Source: an uncultured Porphyromonadaceae bacterium (lineage in GTDB: Bacteria > Bacteroidota > Bacteroidia > Bacteroidales > Muribaculaceae). Taken from it: a stretch of 64,000 nucleotides of DNA. This document shows, piece after piece, positions 49,031 to 57,955 of this stretch. Both the position numbers and the translations under genes were made by a program. The stretch covers positions 1-64,000 of the forward strand of contig CAJKBH010000015.1 in assembly GCA_905198125.1 (NCBI GenBank). The letters are read 5' to 3'. Position 1 is the first letter of the stretch. Every line of letters begins with the position of its first letter. The notes beneath the pieces were generated by a model. The model did not search any database. It was not told the DNA's origin and was given only the letters and a program-made list of their open reading frames with translations.

Positions 49031-49104
49031 TCGGGGTGAGGCGACTCGAACGCCCGACCTCTACGTCCCGAACGTAGCGCGCTAACCAACTGTGCTACAC
49101 CCCG
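49031..49104 (-). tRNA. tRNA-Pro (anticodon CGG)
   Basis: The minus strand gives the acceptor CGGGGTG / CACCCCG with discriminator A, D-arm AGCACAGTTGGTTAGCGCGC, anticodon stem CTACG with loop TTCGGGA (anticodon CGG, reads CCG), and T-arm GTTCGAGTC. The 3' CCA is not encoded (CAG follows), unlike the tRNA-Ser in this window. Confidence 0.95.
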
Positions 49105-49121
49105 ATTTTTGTTTGCGATTG

Positions 49122-49153
49122 CAAAGTTAGCTATTTTTTTGAAATTCACCAAA
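49122..49153 (-). promoter_or_regulatory. Promoter of tRNA-Pro
   Basis: Minus-strand TTTG (49150-49153), a 20-bp spacer and TAACTTTG (49122-49129): a full consensus match. Confidence 0.8.
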
Positions 49154-49182
49154 TTTTTTTACTCCGCTTGCATTAAAGATTT

Positions 49183-52100
49183 TTATTTGGTCTGATCGGC
49201 GCGGGCTGCGCGGTCGAGCAGGATGTAGAAGTAATGGCGCAGACTGTGAGCCAGGTTGATGCGCATGCCGGACATGATGTCGCCTGAGATTTCGGTGGCG
49301 TCGATGTCTTTCCAGGTGGAGCTGCCGAGGCGGATTTCCGGATGACCGAACGTTCCCTTCACGTTGACGCCGAACGGAAACATCAGCGGCCAGTCCTTGA
49401 CGCCCACGTGGTAGAACATCCTGCCGTTGAAGTTGTTGAGCCCGGCCACGCGCAACTTGTATCTGTCCAGATTCAGGTCGAAGGGATGCAGCATCACCAT
49501 GTTGTCGAACACGGATGCCCGGATATCCAGATCGGCGATGTGCAGCGGGTCGCGGCTGTGTATCATCATCAGATGCGCCACGTGCCGTATCTTACGGTCC
49601 TGGTGCAGATACAGGTCGTCGGCCTGTATGCGCAGACCGGCGCGCAATGCCGGCGTCATGACATACATGGTGGGAAACAGCGGCACGGACAGGTTGGCGG
49701 CTATATCGAACCGGCCGGTCAGATTCTTAATTTCAGGAACTTTCTCCGTCAGCGCCGGGAAGGCGGTGTAAAGCCGCGACAGTTCAAGGTCGTTCATGCC
49801 GAGCGCGACATTGGCCGCGATGTTCTGAATATCATGTGTGTCATAACCTGCATTGCCCGAAATGTTCATGAACGCGGTGGATGCCGAGAAGGATGGCAGC
49901 TCGACCTTGCCGCCGGCGGCGCGGATATTCGCCGTAATGCCGGTTGAGGGCATATCGAGACACTCCATTACGTTCACTGTGGAACGGATGTCGGCCACGA
50001 TGTTGCGCGGTATCATGAAGGCGACGGAATCGCCGGGGGTAATGGCTGTGTTTTGCAACAGTTTTGCAAACGATCCCGGCCCATGCTTCATCTCGTAACC
50101 CTTCACGTAAGCGGCTGCCAGCTGGTTAAGCTGCAGTGTGTCTACATCGGCGTTGATCGACATGGCGAGCGGTGCAGGTTGCGTCGAAGTGAGGAACTGC
50201 CGCAGATTCGTGACACGACCCGATACGGCGGCCACAGTGGAGCCGATGCGCGACTTCACGCTATGTATGGTGACGGTGTCGGGGTTGGCGCTTATGTCCA
50301 GATCGCTGATGTGATTCTCTATCGGGAAGGCGTCGGTGTAGACCGAGGTCTGTTTCCCCTTGACACGGAGGGATAGGAGCCAGTTGTTCATTACCGATGT
50401 CAGCGCCGGCGACTGCTGCACGGTCAGCATCTGCGGCGAATGCCGCAAAACGGCCAATGAGCGGCTGTCGGCATTCCACTTGGCCGGCGTCACGAACGGA
50501 GAAGCCTGCGGAATTGAGTTGGAACGTTCGGCCCGAAGTCGCGCGTCTATGCCGCTGACCCCCAGCGACGTCCCCTGACCGGAATAGAATAGAGACGCGC
50601 CTTTGATGCGCACGTCGTACAGGTCGGCCTGCATGTTCTCGAGCATTCTGGCCGATATGACGCTGCTTATCTCGGCATCGCCCAGATGGACGCGTATCGT
50701 GTCATTAGGGTCACCGATGCTCAGCGTGGCAGCCCGCAGATTGATGTTGAACGGCACGTTATCCGGCGGATTGGTGGCAGTGGCCGTGCCGGGATCGCTG
50801 ACGGTGGTCGAAAGGCTTACAGACGAGGCTACGGCCTTGCAGCCCGCCGCCAGGACGGAGAACTTGTCCACCACGGCATCGAAGTCGAACAGCGAGCCGC
50901 GCACTGCCTTGGGTGTGGCGCTCCGGGCCTTGCCGAGAAACTTCACCGACATATTGCCGGCGGCGATACGGTCGACGTCGCCGACGTTCTCGATCTGAAG
51001 TCCGTGCAGGTTTGCATTGCCCTCAACAAGCATACGGTCAAGCTGTCCGTGCCTGATGTCCGACATGCGGAAACTGATGCGGGTGTCAGAGGTGACCTTG
51101 CCCCGCAGGTTGAAGCCTTGCAGATAGGGGAGGACATGGCCCAGCCGCGTCAGTGAGATGTCGCCCCTTAACGTGCCTTGAACTTCAGGATCGGCTCCTA
51201 TGGCCCGTACGTCCGCCTGTGCCAGCACATCCATGTCCTCGCCCCGGACATACAGTTCGTTCAGCCGCAGCGACGAGGCCGCGGGATGGGAGCCGTCAAG
51301 ATGGAATATGCTATTGACCGCCAGGTCGTCGAAACTGTAGGTGCCGTATTGCGGATTGTCGTAACGCAACGATCCGTGGGGCAGTACGACCTGTGCCGTC
51401 AGGGTAGGCCACGTGCCTTTTCTGACGGTATAAGGTTTCGTCAGTGTTATGCTGCCGCTGATCGGAGCCTCGGCGCGAAGACCGGATAGCCAAGGCGCAG
51501 CAGAGGCGGGAACCAGCTTCAGCAGCTCGCCGACGCCGAAGGGAGACAGTTTCCAGTCGAAGGCATTGATGCGGATCTCCGGATTCATGCTCATGTCCAG
51601 GGTGACAAGGCTGGTGATGTCGCCTGATTTAACGGTAAAGTCCTGGGTGGAAAGCGCAAAGGGGGTGAAGGTCAGCTTTGTGTCGCCCTCCAACAGCAGC
51701 GGAAGGTCGGTGAGGTATTTCCGGCCCTTCATGCTGACCGAAGCCCTGGCCGGAATGCGTGAATGGTATGAATCGGAGCCTTGCGGCAGTATGGATGCTT
51801 CGGAGTCGATGGCCAATGACACATCCGTGGTCGAGACCATGTCGCGGAAGCGTACCGCGCCGTGTGTCAGGCTCAGCGTGTCGAACGCGAATGTAAGGTC
51901 CTTGACGGGCCTTATCTTTGCCGGAAGGATGTTCCAGTTGGAGCGGGCGGGGGAGAAGCGCACCAGGTTGAGGCGCATCGAATCCACGCCGGCATACTGC
52001 AGGTCGATGTCCTTGTGCAGCAGCTTCCTGACGTCCAGGCGGGCGGTGACGGCACCGGTCCTGAGCAGTTGGCGCGCATCGGCCATAATCTTGCCGTCGG

Positions 52101-52359
52101 CGTTCCTGACGCTGTCCGGACGACAGGCTACGGTCAGTGAGTCGATGCTGATGCGGGCTATCGGATATGTCGAGAAAAGGTCGAGACGCACATTGTGGGC
52201 GGTGACAACGGCGTTGAGCCGCTTGGAAAGCTCGCGGTTCACCAGCCCGGTCAGCCGGGAGGGCGTGAGCATCCACGCGCCCACGCCCGCCAGTATGGCA
52301 GCCAGCAGCACGATGCCGGCAACCGTCCACAACACTATTTTCGTAACCTTCCTGACCAT
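49183..52359 (-). CDS. AsmA-family protein
   Basis: The 1058-residue protein has one N-terminal TM anchor (about residues 8-30, VLWTVAGIVLLAAILAG) and a very long periplasmic beta-rich region, with the AsmA N-terminal segment (LNRELSKRLN-like VNRELSKRLNAVV) and the AsmA_2-like C-terminal part (SFSASTAFMNISGNAGY, LNLDRYKLRVAGLNNFNG). AsmA-like proteins are thought to form lipid-transfer bridges between inner and outer membranes. It appears monocistronic, between tRNA-Pro and topA. Confidence 0.9.
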   Translation of the reverse strand: MVRKVTKIVLWTVAGIVLLAAILAGVGAWMLTPSRLTGLVNRELSKRLNAVVTAHNVRLDLFSTYPIARISIDSLTVACRPDSVRNADGKIMADARQLLRTGAVTARLDVRKLLHKDIDLQYAGVDSMRLNLVRFSPARSNWNILPAKIRPVKDLTFAFDTLSLTHGAVRFRDMVSTTDVSLAIDSEASILPQGSDSYHSRIPARASVSMKGRKYLTDLPLLLEGDTKLTFTPFALSTQDFTVKSGDITSLVTLDMSMNPEIRINAFDWKLSPFGVGELLKLVPASAAPWLSGLRAEAPISGSITLTKPYTVRKGTWPTLTAQVVLPHGSLRYDNPQYGTYSFDDLAVNSIFHLDGSHPAASSLRLNELYVRGEDMDVLAQADVRAIGADPEVQGTLRGDISLTRLGHVLPYLQGFNLRGKVTSDTRISFRMSDIRHGQLDRMLVEGNANLHGLQIENVGDVDRIAAGNMSVKFLGKARSATPKAVRGSLFDFDAVVDKFSVLAAGCKAVASSVSLSTTVSDPGTATATNPPDNVPFNINLRAATLSIGDPNDTIRVHLGDAEISSVISARMLENMQADLYDVRIKGASLFYSGQGTSLGVSGIDARLRAERSNSIPQASPFVTPAKWNADSRSLAVLRHSPQMLTVQQSPALTSVMNNWLLSLRVKGKQTSVYTDAFPIENHISDLDISANPDTVTIHSVKSRIGSTVAAVSGRVTNLRQFLTSTQPAPLAMSINADVDTLQLNQLAAAYVKGYEMKHGPGSFAKLLQNTAITPGDSVAFMIPRNIVADIRSTVNVMECLDMPSTGITANIRAAGGKVELPSFSASTAFMNISGNAGYDTHDIQNIAANVALGMNDLELSRLYTAFPALTEKVPEIKNLTGRFDIAANLSVPLFPTMYVMTPALRAGLRIQADDLYLHQDRKIRHVAHLMMIHSRDPLHIADLDIRASVFDNMVMLHPFDLNLDRYKLRVAGLNNFNGRMFYHVGVKDWPLMFPFGVNVKGTFGHPEIRLGSSTWKDIDATEISGDIMSGMRINLAHSLRHYFYILLDRAARADQTK

Positions 52360-52410
52360 TCCTGTATAGTGGATTCGTAATCCCTTTGAATATACAAATG
52401 AATATACAAA

Positions 52411-52445
52411 GAGAGTGTATTCATTGTAATAACAAATACACTCTC
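52411..52445 (-). terminator. Terminator after topA
   Basis: An 11-bp perfect stem (GAGAGTGTATT 52411-52421, AATACACTCTC 52435-52445) is followed by TTTG on the minus strand, 27 bp beyond the topA stop. Confidence 0.65.
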
Positions 52446-52471
52446 CGATGGTTGGTAAGACAGTTATGCCG

Positions 52472-54832
52472 TTATGATTTCTTGCGTGTGGTTCGCTTCG
52501 CGGGTTTGGGGGCGGCGTCCTGGTCGGCCATGAGTTTGTTGACCTCCTCCACGGTCAACGCCTTGGGGTCGGTGCCCTTGGGAATCTTGTAGTTGGTGGC
52601 CTTGCGGTCGCCCGGTTTCTTGAATGCGATATAGGGGCCGAAGCGGCCGTTCAGCACCTCCACGCCGGGAAGTTCGTCGAAGGTCTTTATCAGCTTGTTG
52701 GCCTCCTTCTCGCGCTTCTCCTTGATCAGCGCTATGGCCTCGTCGAGCGTGATGGTGTGGGGCGACATGTCCTTAGGGATGGAGGCGAACATCTTGTCGA
52801 AGTGCACGTAAGGGCCGAAACGACCGATGGCCGCGCTGACCGGCTTGTCCTCGAACGTGCCGAGCTGGCGGGGGAGGTCGAACAGCTTCAGTGCCTCCTC
52901 AAGTGTGATGGTGCCGAGGCTCTGGCCCTCCTGCAGACTGGCGAATCGCGGTTTCTCGTCGTCGGTGGCCTCGCCTATCTGGATTACGGGACCGAAACGG
53001 CCCACTTTGGCCGACACGCGTTTGCCGGTGGCCGGATCGGTGCCTAAGACGCGTTCGCCAACTTTGGTCTCGCTGCGCATGCTGTTCACCTTGTCTATCA
53101 GCGGATGGAACGAGCCGTAGAACTCGTTGATCTCCTCCTGCCACGGCAGCTTGCCCTGCGCTATGTCGTCGAAGCGTTCCTCAACCTTGGCCGTGAAATT
53201 ATAGTCCATGATCTCAGGGAAATATTCCGCTAAGAAATCGTTGACGATCATGCCGACGTCGGTGGGCACGAGTTTGCCGCGGTTGGAACCGGTGTTTTCA
53301 GTCAGCACCTGGTCCGAGACCTTGTCCTTCGACAGCGTCAGCTTATGGTATTCGCGCGGAGTGCCTTCGTTGTCGCCATGCTCCACGTACCCGCGGGCCT
53401 GGATTGTGGAAACGGTAGAGGCGTAGGTGGAGGGGCGGCCTATGTCCAGGTCCTCCATCTTCTTGACCAGCGTAGGCTCGGTATAACGCGGGGGTGCCTG
53501 GGTGAAGCGTTCGGTGGCCGTGATGTTATCGTATTCGAGGATGTCGCCCACAGCGAGAGGGGGGAGTATCACGTCGCCCTGCGGGTCGTTGTCGCTTGGA
53601 TCGTCGGAGGTCTCTATGCCGTAAGCGCGCATGAAGCCCTCGAACTTCAGGGTCTCTCCCTCGGCGCGGAACAGAGCTTCGGAATCAGCCGGTGTGCCTG
53701 CCATATTGATGTCTACGTTGGTTTTCTCCAGCGAGGCATCGCTCATCTGCGAGGCTACGGCGCGTTTCCAGACCAGGTCGTAGAGTTTCTGCTCCTGAGG
53801 CGTTCCGCTGATGGTGCGCCGCGAGATGTAGGTGGGGCGTATGGCCTCGTGGGCCTCCTGGGCGCCTTTCGCCTTGGTGTGATAGCGGCGTGTGTGCAGA
53901 TATGGTTTGCCGTAATCCTCGGTTATGGCCTTGGCTATGTCGGCCAGCGCCAGCTCCGACAGATTGGTGGAGTCGGTACGCATATATGTTATGAGTCCCT
54001 CCTCGTAGAGCTTCTGGGCCACGCGCATGGTGGTGCTGACCGAGAACCCGAGCCGGCGTCCTGCATCCTGCTGCAGCGTCGAGGTGGTGAAGGGAGGCAT
54101 CGGCTTGCGGGTGACGGGCTTTACCTGTATGCCCGAAACCCGGAACTGCCTGCCGGCGCATTCCGTCAGGAAGCGTCGCGCCTCGTCGTCCGACTTGAGA
54201 CGGCGTGCGCCCTCGGCCTTAAGCACGGCGTGGCCGGCCGTGAGGAAACGGGCGTTGATGCGATAGAAAGGCTCCGGCGTGAAATCGCGAATCTCCTTCT
54301 CGCGCTCGCACACCAGGCGCGTGGTGACGCTCTGCACGCGGCCTGCCGACAGGGCCGGCTTTATCTTCTTCCACAGCACGGGACTCAGCTCGAAGCCCAC
54401 GATGCGGTCCAGCACGCGTCGCGCCTGCTGGGCATTGACACGGTCGATGTCGATGCCGCGCGGATTCTCCAGCGCCTTAAGCACGGCCGGTTTGGTGATC
54501 TCGTGGAATACGATGCGCCGCGAATCGGTGGGGTCGAGTCCCAGCACCTCCGACAGGTGCCAGGCTATGGCCTCTCCCTCGCGGTCTTCATCGCTTGCCA
54601 GATAAACCATGTCGGCTTTCTTCGTGGCGGCCTTGAGCTGACGCACCAGTTCCTTCTTGTCGTCCGGTATCTCGTACACGGGCTTGAAGTCATCGTCTAT
54701 GTCTATGCTCATGCCCCGCTTCTGCAAGTCACGTATATGGCCTTTGCTCGACATCACCGTGAAGTCCGAGCCTAAGAATTTGCCTATCGTCTCCGCCTTG
54801 TGCGGTGACTCAACTATCATTAATTTCTTCAT
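52472..54832 (-). CDS. topA: DNA topoisomerase I
   Basis: The 786-residue type IA topoisomerase relaxes negative supercoils. It has the TOPRIM start KKLMIVESPHKAETIGKFLG with the acidic DEDREGEAIAWH motif, and the active-site Tyr in GLITYMRTDSTNLSE. Instead of zinc fingers, the C-terminus has repeated Topo_C_Rpt units, each with GRFGP (GRFGPVIQIG, GRFGPYVHFD, NGRFGPYIAFKK), then a basic tail ending TTRKKS. The ATG at 54832 is taken rather than an adjacent upstream TTG. Confidence 0.97.
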   Translation of the reverse strand: MKKLMIVESPHKAETIGKFLGSDFTVMSSKGHIRDLQKRGMSIDIDDDFKPVYEIPDDKKELVRQLKAATKKADMVYLASDEDREGEAIAWHLSEVLGLDPTDSRRIVFHEITKPAVLKALENPRGIDIDRVNAQQARRVLDRIVGFELSPVLWKKIKPALSAGRVQSVTTRLVCEREKEIRDFTPEPFYRINARFLTAGHAVLKAEGARRLKSDDEARRFLTECAGRQFRVSGIQVKPVTRKPMPPFTTSTLQQDAGRRLGFSVSTTMRVAQKLYEEGLITYMRTDSTNLSELALADIAKAITEDYGKPYLHTRRYHTKAKGAQEAHEAIRPTYISRRTISGTPQEQKLYDLVWKRAVASQMSDASLEKTNVDINMAGTPADSEALFRAEGETLKFEGFMRAYGIETSDDPSDNDPQGDVILPPLAVGDILEYDNITATERFTQAPPRYTEPTLVKKMEDLDIGRPSTYASTVSTIQARGYVEHGDNEGTPREYHKLTLSKDKVSDQVLTENTGSNRGKLVPTDVGMIVNDFLAEYFPEIMDYNFTAKVEERFDDIAQGKLPWQEEINEFYGSFHPLIDKVNSMRSETKVGERVLGTDPATGKRVSAKVGRFGPVIQIGEATDDEKPRFASLQEGQSLGTITLEEALKLFDLPRQLGTFEDKPVSAAIGRFGPYVHFDKMFASIPKDMSPHTITLDEAIALIKEKREKEANKLIKTFDELPGVEVLNGRFGPYIAFKKPGDRKATNYKIPKGTDPKALTVEEVNKLMADQDAAPKPAKRTTRKKS

Positions 54833-54993
54833 CAACGTCTAAGTTGGGTTTTGCCCGATCTGCCACACGGCCTGATAAACCGTTGGAATCTTTTCTTATC
54901 TAACCAATAAGCGTTCCCGAATGTTTTTATACTGAGATATAGTATGGAAAGGCTCTTTGTGGAGTTTGCGCGCAAAGTTAGCAAAAAAATTTG

Positions 54994-55001
54994 TATTTTT
55001 G
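54994..55001 (+). promoter_or_regulatory. Candidate -7 box of the DUF1573 pair
   Basis: TATTTTTG lies 27 bp upstream of the ATG at 55029; it falls inside a longer in-frame extension and so supports the shorter start. Confidence 0.55.
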
Positions 55002-55028
55002 TATTCTAATTTAACAGATAAAAAGAAG

Positions 55029-55433
55029 ATGAAAAGGATAACATATTGGGCATTGTTAGCCATTATGCTGATAATGACCGGTTTGCAGGCCGAGGCTAAG
55101 AAAAAGGGTCCCGCCGGGATCACGTTTGCCGAAACCACTTACAATTTCGGCACCATCGCCGAGACCAAAGGCGTGGTGTCGCATCAGTTCGAGTTCACCA
55201 ACACGGGCGACAAGCCGTTGGTGATAGTGGACGCCACCGCCGAGTGCGGGTGCACCACTCCCGAATTCCCGGCCACTCCCATCCAGCCCGGCAAGAAGGG
55301 CGTGATAAAGGTGACCTACAATCCGCTGGGGCGTCCCGGCGGTTTCACTAAGGCCGTGACCGTCAAGACCAACGGCAAGCCCAAGAAGGCCCGCATATAT
55401 ATTAAAGGTGTAGTAAATCCCAACAAGCGGTGA
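55029..55433 (+). CDS. DUF1573 domain protein, secreted
   Basis: The 134-residue protein has a signal peptide (MKRITYWALLAIMLIMTGLQ then AEA) and one DUF1573 domain (about 30-130). The family signature is seen in ETTYNFGTIAETKGVVSHQF, the Cys-containing AECGCTTPEFP and GFTKAVTVKTNGKPK. The fold is Ig/ASH-like; function is unknown but export to the periplasm is expected. Its stop overlaps the GTG start of the next DUF1573 gene, so the two are translated together. Confidence 0.9.
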   Translation: MKRITYWALLAIMLIMTGLQAEAKKKGPAGITFAETTYNFGTIAETKGVVSHQFEFTNTGDKPLVIVDATAECGCTTPEFPATPIQPGKKGVIKVTYNPLGRPGGFTKAVTVKTNGKPKKARIYIKGVVNPNKR

Positions 55434-56494
55434 GGACAATATCAGGAAGTGTAATATCGCTGGCGTTCGCGGCGTTGGTCGTGGCGAACGCCGCCGGCGA
55501 GGTGCGTTGGCTCGAGACCAAGTATGATTTCGGGCTGATGAAGGAGGCCGCGGGTCCCAAGACAGGTCAGGCACGCTTCGTCAACACCGGCACCGAGGCC
55601 GTGAACGTGCTGGACGCCAAGCCCAGCTGCGGCTGCACCGGCGCCACATATCCCCAGGACCCTGTGATGCCCGGAGATACGGCCGTCATCACCTTTACCT
55701 ACGATCCCGCAGGACGTCCGGGCCGGTTCGACAAGACCATCAAGGTGCGCTTCGACAACGGGCGCCGCGAGGTGATACGCATCGTGGGCAACGTGCTCGG
55801 CACACCCGAGTCGCTGGCGCAGTTCTATCCCGTCGAGGCCGGGTCGCTCCGGCTGTCCGATTCCAGGCTGATAGCCGGCACCGTCACCATGGGTAAGAGC
55901 CCGAGCCTGTTCGTGAACGCCTATAACACGCTGAACGATTCGGTGCGCGTCAAGGCTCACACGGATGCCAAAGGCGTGAAACTGAAGCTGTCGGAAAATG
56001 CCGCCGGCCCCGGCGACATCGTGACATTGGCCGTATATTTCGATACCCGCGCGTGGGGAAAGCCGGGTCCGTTCGACGTTCCGGTCGCCCTCGGAGCCGA
56101 AGGTGAGCCGGGCACGGAGATACGGCTGGTGGGCGAGGTGGTGCCTGTGCGCCGTGCGTCGGGCAGCAAGGAATTGGAAAAAGCCCCCGTATGCGTGGCC
56201 GCCCCTCCGGCCATCGACTTAGGCATAATCGGCACCGCACCGGTGCAGTGTGAATGCGTCCTGCTTAACGAAGGGAAGTCAGTGCTGAACGTAGGCAATG
56301 TATGGGCCGCGTCTCCGGCCCTGAAGATAAAGTCATATCCCGAGAAACTGAAACCGGGCAAGTCGGGCAAACTGCAGATGGAGCTTGACCCTGCGCAGCT
56401 TCGCGGCGGTGCCTTCCGCCAGGAGGTGAAGGTGGCTACCGACGACCCCGTGAACCCGCTGCTTAGCGTGTGGGTCAGCGGCGAAATACAGTAA
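55430..56494 (+). CDS. DUF1573 domain protein, multi-domain
   Basis: The 354-residue protein starts with GTG (overlapping the upstream TGA) and a signal peptide (about 1-22). The first DUF1573 domain (about 25-120) has KYDFGLMKEAAGPKTGQARF and KPSCGCTGATYP; a middle beta domain (about 130-235) and a second DUF1573-like domain (about 250-354, IDLGIIGTAPVQCECVLLNE, LLSVWVSGEIQ) follow. It resembles its neighbour, so the pair probably arose by duplication. The role is unknown. A hairpin begins at its stop codon. Confidence 0.85.
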   Translation: MRTISGSVISLAFAALVVANAAGEVRWLETKYDFGLMKEAAGPKTGQARFVNTGTEAVNVLDAKPSCGCTGATYPQDPVMPGDTAVITFTYDPAGRPGRFDKTIKVRFDNGRREVIRIVGNVLGTPESLAQFYPVEAGSLRLSDSRLIAGTVTMGKSPSLFVNAYNTLNDSVRVKAHTDAKGVKLKLSENAAGPGDIVTLAVYFDTRAWGKPGPFDVPVALGAEGEPGTEIRLVGEVVPVRRASGSKELEKAPVCVAAPPAIDLGIIGTAPVQCECVLLNEGKSVLNVGNVWAASPALKIKSYPEKLKPGKSGKLQMELDPAQLRGGAFRQEVKVATDDPVNPLLSVWVSGEIQ

Positions 56495-56518
56495 CTTCAG
56501 CTTTATCAAGCTGAAGTT
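56493..56518. terminator. Perfect 11-bp hairpin at the end of the DUF1573 pair
   Basis: AACTTCAGCTT / AAGCTGAAGTT with loop TATC begins within the stop codon. Only a weak T run follows, so termination may be partial. Confidence 0.55.
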
Positions 56519-56520
56519 GG

Positions 56521-56564
56521 AGTTTAAAGAGTTGAAAAGTTAAGAAAGTTAAGAAAGTTAAGAT
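56521..56564. repeat. AT-rich repeat, copy 5 (left-arm type)
   Basis: AGTTTAAAGAGTTGAAAAG followed by three GTTAAGAAA-type iterations ending TAAGATAA, 20 bp upstream of meaB. Confidence 0.5.
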
Positions 56565-56584
56565 AATACCACTACATCTATACC

Positions 56585-57688
56585 ATGAATCATCCGGAAA
56601 ACGATCCCGACTACAAGGGACTGCAAGTGAACAGCGGAGTAACGTCGCAACCGAGTGTGAATCCCTATCGCCGTGCGCATGCCCGTAAGGTGCAGCTTAC
56701 GGCCAACGATTATGTGGAGGGGATACTGAAGGGCAATGTCAGCATTCTGGGCCGCGCGGTGACCCTGGTCGAAAGCCGCGCCGAGGCGCATCAGGCGCTG
56801 GCGCAGGAGGGGATAGAGAAATGCCTGCCCTATACCGGCAATTCACGCCGCATCGGCATCACCGGCGTGCCGGGTGCCGGCAAGTCCACCAGCATCGACG
56901 TGTTCGGACTGCATGTGCTGAGGCAGGGCGGTAAATTGGCGGTGCTGGCCATCGACCCCAGCTCCGAGCGCACCAAGGGAAGTATTCTCGGCGACAAGAC
57001 ACGCATGGAGAAACTGTCGCAGCATCCCGACGCATTCATCCGTCCTTCCCCCTCGGCAGGATCGCTCGGCGGCGTGGCGCGCAAGACACGCGAGACCATC
57101 ATGCTGTGCGAGGCCGCGGGCTATAACAATATATTCGTGGAGACCGTAGGCGTGGGGCAGAGCGAGACGGCCGTGCATTCGATGGTAGACTTCTTCCTGC
57201 TGATACAGCTGGCCGGCACCGGCGACGAGCTTCAGGGCATCAAGCGCGGCATCATGGAGATGGCAGACGGCATCGTGATAAACAAGGCCGACGGCGACAA
57301 CGTCGACCGCGCCAACCTCGCCGCCGCGCAGTTCCGCAACGCTCTGCATCTGTTTCCGCCCACACCGTCGAAGTGGGTGCCGGAGGTGATATGCTATTCG
57401 GGCTATTACGAGCTGAACATCGACAAGGTATGGGACATGATAGACCGTTACTTCGAGTATGTGAAGAAGACGGGCTATTTCCAGCAGAAGCGCAACGAGC
57501 AGGCCAAGTACTGGATGCTTGAGACCATCAACGAGCGTCTGCGCCACGACTTCTACAGCCGTCCGGAGATCAGGGCGTTGCTTGAGCAGAAGGAGATGCG
57601 CGTGCTGAACAACGAGCAGTCGTCGTTCACCGCCGCTCAGGACGTTCTGGACCGATACTACGGCATGTTACGCTGCAATGACAAATAA
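56585..57688 (+). CDS. meaB: Methylmalonyl-CoA mutase-associated GTPase MeaB
   Basis: The 367-residue G3E GTPase protects and reloads B12-dependent methylmalonyl-CoA mutase. It has an N-terminal helical arm, the P-loop GITGVPGAGKSTS, IDPSSERTKGSILGDKTRM, ETVGVGQSE (switch region) and the base-recognition NKADGD. A C-terminal dimerisation region follows. No mutase subunit gene (mutA/mutB) is adjacent in the window, so the partner must be elsewhere. Confidence 0.96.
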   Translation: MNHPENDPDYKGLQVNSGVTSQPSVNPYRRAHARKVQLTANDYVEGILKGNVSILGRAVTLVESRAEAHQALAQEGIEKCLPYTGNSRRIGITGVPGAGKSTSIDVFGLHVLRQGGKLAVLAIDPSSERTKGSILGDKTRMEKLSQHPDAFIRPSPSAGSLGGVARKTRETIMLCEAAGYNNIFVETVGVGQSETAVHSMVDFFLLIQLAGTGDELQGIKRGIMEMADGIVINKADGDNVDRANLAAAQFRNALHLFPPTPSKWVPEVICYSGYYELNIDKVWDMIDRYFEYVKKTGYFQQKRNEQAKYWMLETINERLRHDFYSRPEIRALLEQKEMRVLNNEQSSFTAAQDVLDRYYGMLRCNDK

Positions 57689-57845
57689 TTGTAAAATTAA
57701 GTCGCACGGAATCATGGTGTTACATAATTTTACAAAATAAGTGTGAGCGAAACACAATAAATAATAAAGAATTCAGTTATAAGATATAATAAATTAGGTT
57801 GTTGAAATAATCCTCGAAGAAACAATTGCAGGATTAGTAATTGGG

Positions 57846-57876
57846 AAGGGCTGCATTCGTGAGAAAGCAGCCCTTT
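57846..57876 (+). terminator. Terminator downstream of meaB
   Basis: AAGGGCTGC (57846-57854) / GCAGCCCTT (57867-57875) stem followed by a T; about 160 bp after the meaB stop. A second hairpin, GTAAAAGCC / GGCTTTTAC (57916-57936), lies next to the end of the ArnT-like gene. Confidence 0.6.
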
Positions 57877-57955
57877 GTATGTGGGGGATATGAGGGGAGG
57901 AAAAGCCGGGAGTGCGTAAAAGCCGCGGGCTTTTACCACAGTGACCGCCGCGGGG

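Noticed and set aside
53345..54775. 476-codon open frame antisense to topA
   Set aside because: No domain pattern and complete overlap with the unmistakable topA gene.
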